A stretch of 11,694 nt of DNA from Chlamydiota bacterium (GTDB taxonomy: Bacteria; Chlamydiota; Chlamydiia; Chlamydiales; Rhabdochlamydiaceae). The stretch is taken from positions 1-11,694 of the forward strand of contig JAHFTP010000015.1 of assembly GCA_023265495.1 (NCBI GenBank), read 5' to 3'. The notes under the pieces are model-generated. The model saw only the letters and a list, made by a program, of their open reading frames with translations, made no database searches and had not been told where the DNA came from. The number at the start of each line of letters is the position of its first letter. Positions within the stretch are counted from its first letter, which is position 1. This document shows positions 7,496-11,694 of this stretch, piece after piece. Both the position numbers and the translations under genes were made by a program.

Positions 7496-7948
7496 ATGAA
7501 AGTCGTGCTCTATCAACCGCAAATCCCGCAAAATGCTGGCAATATTGTACGGACATGTAAGGTAACGGGTAGCGACCTCATCCTAGTGAAGCCGCTTGGC
7601 TTTAGCATTTCTAATAAAGCATTAAAAAGAGCCGGTCTCGATTATTGGGATGGGGTTAACGTTCTTGTTATTGATGATCTCATCCCCTATCTTGAAACAT
7701 GCGACACCCCCTTCTATTTTTTATCTAGTAAGGCATCAATCCCTTACACAGAAATCTCTTTCCGAATGGATACTACTCTCATCTTCGGTTCAGAGACTGC
7801 AGGTCTTGATCCTATTTTCTTAGAAAGGTGGCCGGAGCGTTTTTGTACCGTTCCCATGAAAAAAGATTCTCGTTGCCTGAATTTAGCCAATACTGTTTCG
7901 ATAGTGATTTATGAAGGGTGGAGACAGCAAGGCTTCTCCGGCAGGTAA
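7496..7948 (+). CDS. trmL: tRNA (cytidine/uridine-2'-O-)-methyltransferase, TrmL/CspR type
   Basis: A 150-residue SPOUT-fold enzyme, the usual TrmL length, predicted to 2'-O-methylate the wobble base (C34/U34) of tRNA(Leu) isoacceptors using S-adenosylmethionine. Seen: the N-terminal signature PQNAGNIVRTC at 11-21 with N13 and R19, LKRAGLDYWDGV at 43-54, the knot loop IFGSETAGL at 96-104, and RCLNLANTVSIVIYEGWRQ at 126-144, which forms the second part of the SAM-binding trefoil knot. Chlamydial genomes usually label this gene spoU. No good ribosome binding site precedes ATG 7496. An AAAAGG lies 17 bases upstream, so translation may depend on coupling to mip, whose stop is 9 bases away. The 3' end contains the ribosome binding site of the next gene. 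Confidence 0.93.
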   Translation: MKVVLYQPQIPQNAGNIVRTCKVTGSDLILVKPLGFSISNKALKRAGLDYWDGVNVLVIDDLIPYLETCDTPFYFLSSKASIPYTEISFRMDTTLIFGSETAGLDPIFLERWPERFCTVPMKKDSRCLNLANTVSIVIYEGWRQQGFSGR

Positions 7949-7952
7949 AACG

Positions 7953-10103
7953 ATGGTTTTTTTCAAAATCTCTTTGGCACTGCAAATGGCTATTGCCACA
8001 GTGCTCGGCGTACTAGTAGGTCTATTCCTCGGAGACCTATGCAAAGTATTTTCTCCTTATGCAACCGCCTACATCATGATTTTGAAAGTCACAGCGGTCC
8101 CTTACTTGATTTGTGCCATCATTCATGGTATTGGCCAACTCAGTATCAGCCAAGCTAAGCTCATCCTTAAAAAAGGGGTGATGTTCATTGGCCTGGCCTG
8201 GCTTATTAATATCATTATGATTTATGTCACTTATTTTTCCTTCCCCAAGCCACAGGGGACGCAGCTGGGGGGATACATCTCATTAGATGTGGCGAAAATC
8301 GACTTTGCTCAGCTCATCATCCCTGAAAACGTCTTTTATGATTTAGCCAATAACATCATTCCGGCCATCGTTATTTTCTGTTTAACGATTGGTATTGCCT
8401 TAATGCATTTGAAAGAAAAAACGACACTGATGTCTATGTTGCAAAATCTTGTAGAAGCGCTTTCTCGCTTTACTTCCTGGATAGCAAAAATAACACCTAT
8501 AGGCACATTTATCATTATTGCCAATCAAGTAGGAACCATTCAGTTCTCTACGGTAAAGCAAGTAAGCACCTATATTATCCTCTACGTAATGTGTATCTGT
8601 CTTATTGTTTTCTGGATATTTCCCAAACTCATTAGTATGCTCACTCATATCTCTTCTTCTAGATGGATGAAACTGCTATTTCCCATCCTGCTTCTAGCCT
8701 ACACGACAAATGTGGTGATTGTATGCTTGCCCTACATTATAGAGATGCTCAAAAGAGAAATTATGTCCATTGACCCCATGGATGAAAAGGGACATACGCA
8801 GATCCAAGGGACAGTCTCTGTGGTATTCAACCTCCCACTCGGATCTCTCTTTATTATGATTTTTGTATTTTTCACCTCTATCTTCTATAACCAATCGTTG
8901 ACGCTTTCTAACCAAATACAACTCTTTTTCACTTCATTTCTAACAAGCCTCGGAGCGGTAGGCATTGGCTCATGGATCAATAGCCTTACCTTTATGCTAG
9001 ACTCTACAGGGCTGCCGCTAGAGTCTATCAACCTTTTTTTAACCGCTATCCCCATTACTGCCGGCTTTCAATCTCTAGTGTCCACAATAGAGATTGCCAG
9101 CCTTTCCCTGCTCATCACCTTAGCTTGCAGAAAGCTCATGCGATTTCATCTTCTACGGATCATAAAAAGCACTGTCATTATTACCCTTCCCTTATTAGTT
9201 ATCTACGGAGCTTTGAAAATTTTCTCGCCCCTTCCCGAGATTAAAAATGATAAAAAAAGCATATTTGAACTGAGCATCAGCTCTGATGTTGCCTTGACAA
9301 CAGGGAAGTTACAACCTATCGCAGGACCCAAGGAGGATACATTTGGCCGCATCCTAAGGACAAAAACAATCCGCGTAGGGTATTCGGCAGATGCAGCTCC
9401 TTTTTGCTTTACAAATATAGACAATCAAGTGGTCGGCTATGACATAGCTTATGCCTATGAACTTGCCTATGACTTAGGATGCAGACTAGAGCTTATTCCG
9501 ATGAGTTATGCTAACGTCTCAAGGGATTTAAACAACAATAGCTATGATATCGCCATGTCTGCTCTTTCGATCAATGAACAACGCCTAAAAACCCTCTCCT
9601 TTACTGAATCCTATTTGCAGCCTCGTTACGTATTTGTTTCAAGCGAGAAAAATAAGAACTTATTCTCCACTATGTCTTCTATACAAAGCCACCCTTCTCT
9701 TACTATTGCAGTGCTGAAAGGTTCTTCCTACGAGAATCTCGCTAGGGAACTATTTCCTAAACACCGCCTTGTACTTCTCGATAGCTATGCAGATTTTGGG
9801 ACTAAGATGCACGCAGACGCTCTTCTTTGGGAAGAGCAACAAGCGATTATCTGGACAATCTGTCATAGAGACTATCGGGTCCTATTTTCTGATCCCGTTA
9901 TGGGAACAGATGTATTAGCCTATGCCATAGCTCCCAATAACGAACGATTTCTTGCCTATATGAATCAATGGCTCTCTCTTAAAAAAACGCAAGGATATCA
10001 GGCTAAGCAGTATGATTTATGGGTCCTGGGGAAAACAGAAATCGCAGCAGCCAACGAGCCTAGATGGTCTATCATAAGAAACGTCCTACACTGGGAACAG
10101 TAG
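7953..10103 (+). CDS. Fusion of a DAACS-family symporter domain with a family-3 amino-acid-binding protein domain
   Basis: A 716-residue protein with two parts. Residues 1-425 are very hydrophobic and resemble sodium/proton:dicarboxylate (glutamate) symporters: ALQMAIATVLGVLVGLFLG at the start, IMILKVTAVPYLICAIIHGIG, NNIIPAIVIFCLTIGIAL, TSLGAVGIGSWINSLTFML and STGLPLESINLFLTAIPIT. Residues about 426-465 form a linker. Residues about 466-705 resemble SBP_bac_3: IRVGYSADAAPFCF from 473, VVGYDIAYAYELAYDLGCRL, YDIAMSALSINEQRLKTLSF with R544, and a late HADALLWEE at 620-628. R544 matches the Arg that anchors the amino-acid carboxylate in such proteins. The classical symporter motifs are altered: NMDGT becomes NLPLGS (293-298), and the substrate-binding D..RT..N region becomes A-GFQSLVS (370-377). 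One extra helix (about 404-424) after Arg/Lys-rich residues would put the binding domain outside the membrane. ATG 7953 has AGG seven bases upstream; ATG 7911 inside trmL is less likely. Substrate is unknown, probably an amino acid. Confidence 0.85.
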   Translation: MVFFKISLALQMAIATVLGVLVGLFLGDLCKVFSPYATAYIMILKVTAVPYLICAIIHGIGQLSISQAKLILKKGVMFIGLAWLINIIMIYVTYFSFPKPQGTQLGGYISLDVAKIDFAQLIIPENVFYDLANNIIPAIVIFCLTIGIALMHLKEKTTLMSMLQNLVEALSRFTSWIAKITPIGTFIIIANQVGTIQFSTVKQVSTYIILYVMCICLIVFWIFPKLISMLTHISSSRWMKLLFPILLLAYTTNVVIVCLPYIIEMLKREIMSIDPMDEKGHTQIQGTVSVVFNLPLGSLFIMIFVFFTSIFYNQSLTLSNQIQLFFTSFLTSLGAVGIGSWINSLTFMLDSTGLPLESINLFLTAIPITAGFQSLVSTIEIASLSLLITLACRKLMRFHLLRIIKSTVIITLPLLVIYGALKIFSPLPEIKNDKKSIFELSISSDVALTTGKLQPIAGPKEDTFGRILRTKTIRVGYSADAAPFCFTNIDNQVVGYDIAYAYELAYDLGCRLELIPMSYANVSRDLNNNSYDIAMSALSINEQRLKTLSFTESYLQPRYVFVSSEKNKNLFSTMSSIQSHPSLTIAVLKGSSYENLARELFPKHRLVLLDSYADFGTKMHADALLWEEQQAIIWTICHRDYRVLFSDPVMGTDVLAYAIAPNNERFLAYMNQWLSLKKTQGYQAKQYDLWVLGKTEIAAANEPRWSIIRNVLHWEQ

Positions 10104-10105
10104 CT

Positions 10106-10885
10106 TCAGCTGCCTGTGGAGCGGTAATAGCAGACACCTAGGTACCACAGCCTGCAGGCTAAGTAAAGAAAGAAAAAACCGGCGATAGGGGCAATGATAC
10201 CGAGCCACAGAGCGATCGTTTCCTTGTGGAGGAGAGTAGCAATCGGATAGTAAGCAACGCAAGCTAATGGCACCACAAAAGTAAAGATCACCCTAAAAGA
10301 TTTGTTATAGATGCTCATAGGGTACTGGCCCGTCTGCACTCCTCCATAGGTGGTGATATTCATCACTTCTAACGTTTCAATTGTCCAAAAAGAGATAGCT
10401 GCCTGAATGACAAATAGTCCATAAAAGAGACTCGCCGTTCCGAGTATGGAGAAAAAAATGACTAGAGCATGCAAGGAAAGCAAAGAGAAGGAAAAGTGCA
10501 TTGCACTCCAAATCAGCACGAGAAGTCCTTGCAAAAACCGTCCGATGCGAATGAGCTGCACCTCACGTGTGGCAATCAGAAGTAGTGGGCTAATAGGACG
10601 CAAAAGAAACCTGTCAAAATCTCCATGCTTAATCAGTTGACTAAAGGTGTCGAATCCTCTGGCAAAAGCTTCTGCCATGGCAAAGCCCATATGAACAATG
10701 CCATAAATGAGTCCTACCTCATAGAGCGTCCAACCCTGGACAATCTTAAACCTATCAAAAAGTATCCACACCCCTAAGACGTCGATCAGCGTGCCGAGGA
10801 AGTGTCCAGTAGTGAGCATGAGAAAAGAGGCTGGATATTGCATTTGCGAGCGGATAGAAACAGCGATGAGTTGTAAAAAAAGCAT
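10106..10885 (-). CDS. ABC-2 family transporter permease (COG3694-like)
   Basis: A 259-residue membrane protein with about six hydrophobic segments and no signal peptide. It resembles the permease family found as COG3694 (ABC2_membrane_6). The characteristic section is the cytoplasmic loop GDFDRFLLRPISPLLLI around residues 88-104, followed by a late YNKSFRVIFTFVVPLACVAYYPIATLL segment close to the family consensus. Together with the partner permease upstream and an ATPase it would form an exporter whose substrate cannot be told from the sequence. GGAGG (10891-10895 on the minus strand) lies five bases before ATG 10885, and the stop of the upstream gene falls between them, so the two genes are almost certainly co-translated. 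The gene ends two bases from the stop of the convergent transporter fusion. Confidence 0.85.
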   Translation of the reverse strand: MLFLQLIAVSIRSQMQYPASFLMLTTGHFLGTLIDVLGVWILFDRFKIVQGWTLYEVGLIYGIVHMGFAMAEAFARGFDTFSQLIKHGDFDRFLLRPISPLLLIATREVQLIRIGRFLQGLLVLIWSAMHFSFSLLSLHALVIFFSILGTASLFYGLFVIQAAISFWTIETLEVMNITTYGGVQTGQYPMSIYNKSFRVIFTFVVPLACVAYYPIATLLHKETIALWLGIIAPIAGFFFLYLACRLWYLGVCYYRSTGS

Positions 10886-10886
10886 A

Positions 10887-11678
10887 TCACCCTCCCTGTA
10901 TCATGAGGCGTCTAGTTGCTCTATGGAGCAACCATTGCCCGAAAGAAACTAGGATGGCAATCCACGCAAGTTGAAATCCCAGATAATACAGAGCATCTGC
11001 TATAGGAATTACCCCCGTATACAGGCGGCAGGGAATATCCATGACACCTCTAAAGGGCTGGATATTCAAAAATGGCTGCATCCAAAGGGGAAATAATGGT
11101 AGAGGAACAACCATGCCGGAGAACAAGACAGTGCAATGTGGCAAAAGACGCTGTATACCATCTCCCGACAGTGTCCAAAAAAGGGAAATGACCATAAGCG
11201 TGGTGATGGCAGATGACAAAAATAAGGCTAAAATAACTGAGAAGAAAAAAGCCATTGCAGCCCCCCATGAAATGGGGGCGGTGAGTCCTAAAAAGCATCC
11301 GCCAAGGATAAAAATAGGGATGCAGCGCATCGCGGTAGGAATGAGCCTCATGGCAAATGACCTAGCAAACCAAAATCCATATAAATGTAGTGGGCGCACG
11401 AGCTCGTAGGCGACATTTCCATTTCGCACAAGAATTTCTATTTCTTTATCTATCGTCCAAGGAAGCATTTGTATTAATGCCTGCCCAAGCCATATGAACG
11501 TCACAGCTTGGGACAGTGTAATGGGCTCCGGCCCTGAGACTTGTGTATAAAAGGCACGAAAGATCATGACCTGCACAAGACCCCAAAACAGCTGCGCACA
11601 AACTCCTGCAAAAGCGGCAGATCTGTATTGCAACAGCGCTTTCATCCGGATGGTAAAAACGGCGAGATATCCATTCAT
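10887..11678 (-). CDS. ABC-2 family transporter permease (COG4587-like)
   Basis: A 263-residue membrane protein with about six hydrophobic segments. N-terminal RMKALLQYRSAAFAGVCAQLFWG, then TFIWLGQALIQMLPW, the loop IEILVRNGNVAYELVRPLHLYGFWFARS (about residues 79-106) and the late section LLPHCTVLFSGMVVPLPLFP match the permease usually encoded between the ATPase (COG4586) and the COG3694 permease. The loop with NG(N/D)VAYELVRP is the part expected to touch the ATPase. ATG 11678 lacks a clear ribosome binding site. A TGA overlaps it as ATGA in another frame, preceded by at least five open codons, consistent with overlap by an upstream ATPase gene beyond the right edge. That ATPase is inferred, not seen. 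The next in-frame ATG (11645) would cut 11 residues. Confidence 0.85.
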   Translation of the reverse strand: MNGYLAVFTIRMKALLQYRSAAFAGVCAQLFWGLVQVMIFRAFYTQVSGPEPITLSQAVTFIWLGQALIQMLPWTIDKEIEILVRNGNVAYELVRPLHLYGFWFARSFAMRLIPTAMRCIPIFILGGCFLGLTAPISWGAAMAFFFSVILALFLSSAITTLMVISLFWTLSGDGIQRLLPHCTVLFSGMVVPLPLFPLWMQPFLNIQPFRGVMDIPCRLYTGVIPIADALYYLGFQLAWIAILVSFGQWLLHRATRRLMIQGG

Positions 11679-11694
11679 AAATGATTATTTTTAT

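Noticed and set aside
7244..7531. 95-codon minus-strand open frame across the mip/trmL junction
   Set aside because: It overlaps two well-supported genes on the other strand, and its Phe/Leu-rich translation mirrors Lys/Glu codons of the mip tail.
7911..7952. Upstream ATG (7911) as start of the transporter fusion
   Set aside because: It lies inside trmL and would add 14 polar residues before the first membrane helix. ATG 7953 has AGG at good spacing and starts directly before the family-like N-terminal helix.
10149..10160. Perfect 12-base palindrome AGCCTGCAGGCT
   Set aside because: It lies inside the permease coding sequence near its 3' end, has no loop or T tract and no second copy, so chance is sufficient.
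11262..11278. Hairpin CCCCCAT-GAA-ATGGGGG
   Set aside because: It is explained by permease codons (Pro-Ile-Ser-Trp-Gly), lies mid-gene and has no T tract, so it is unlikely to be a terminator or regulatory site.
11041..11409. 122-codon plus-strand open frame
   Set aside because: It is antisense to a permease with clear family features. The Lys/Pro-rich translation is typical of a shadow of a membrane protein gene.

Overview
The window looks like a chromosomal segment from a member of the Chlamydiales, probably one of the environmental families outside Chlamydiaceae. The reason is gene order: dnaE, a UhpC-type sugar-phosphate antiporter, hisS, aspS, a Mip-like FKBP isomerase and a small SPOUT tRNA methylase follow one another as I remember them in Chlamydia (dnaE-uhpC-hisS-aspS-mip-spoU). 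Individual proteins also read as chlamydial, including the start of DnaE and the HxH/Q pattern of its PHP domain. The genus cannot be fixed from this sequence alone.

Layout. Left block, minus strand: the N-terminal third of dnaE (cut by the left edge) and, upstream of it, uhpC. A divergent intergenic region of about 160 bp separates uhpC from the plus-strand block. The plus block starts with an unrecognised 215-residue protein (2848-3495). It continues with a tightly packed run: hisS (3582-4880), aspS (4873-6660), mip (6701-7486), trmL (7496-7948) and a large transporter fusion (7953-10103). Gaps in this run are -8, 40, 9 and 4 nt, which suggests one operon, perhaps read from a promoter just before hisS. 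Right block, minus strand: two ABC-2 family permease genes one base apart. They converge on the fusion gene with only two bases between stop codons. Their ATPase gene is expected just beyond the right edge.

Functional picture. The housekeeping part supplies replication (DnaE) and translation (HisRS, AspRS, wobble-base methylation by TrmL). AspRS carries the His/Gly pair typical of non-discriminating enzymes, so it probably also makes Asp-tRNA(Asn) for GatCAB. UhpC fits an intracellular life on host sugar phosphates, and Mip is probably an envelope-anchored folding or infectivity factor.

The most unusual gene is 7953-10103. A DAACS (glutamate/aspartate symporter-like) membrane domain is joined in one reading frame to a family-3 amino-acid-binding protein domain, through an apparent extra transmembrane helix that would put the binding domain outside the membrane. 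The symporter half has lost most residues that bind substrate and Na+ in classical members, while the binding-protein half keeps its amino-acid-anchoring Arg. A second unknown is the small acidic protein at 2848-3495, inserted between uhpC and hisS.

No tRNA, rRNA, insertion sequence, CRISPR array or long repeat was seen, and no stretch longer than about 160 bp lacks a gene.
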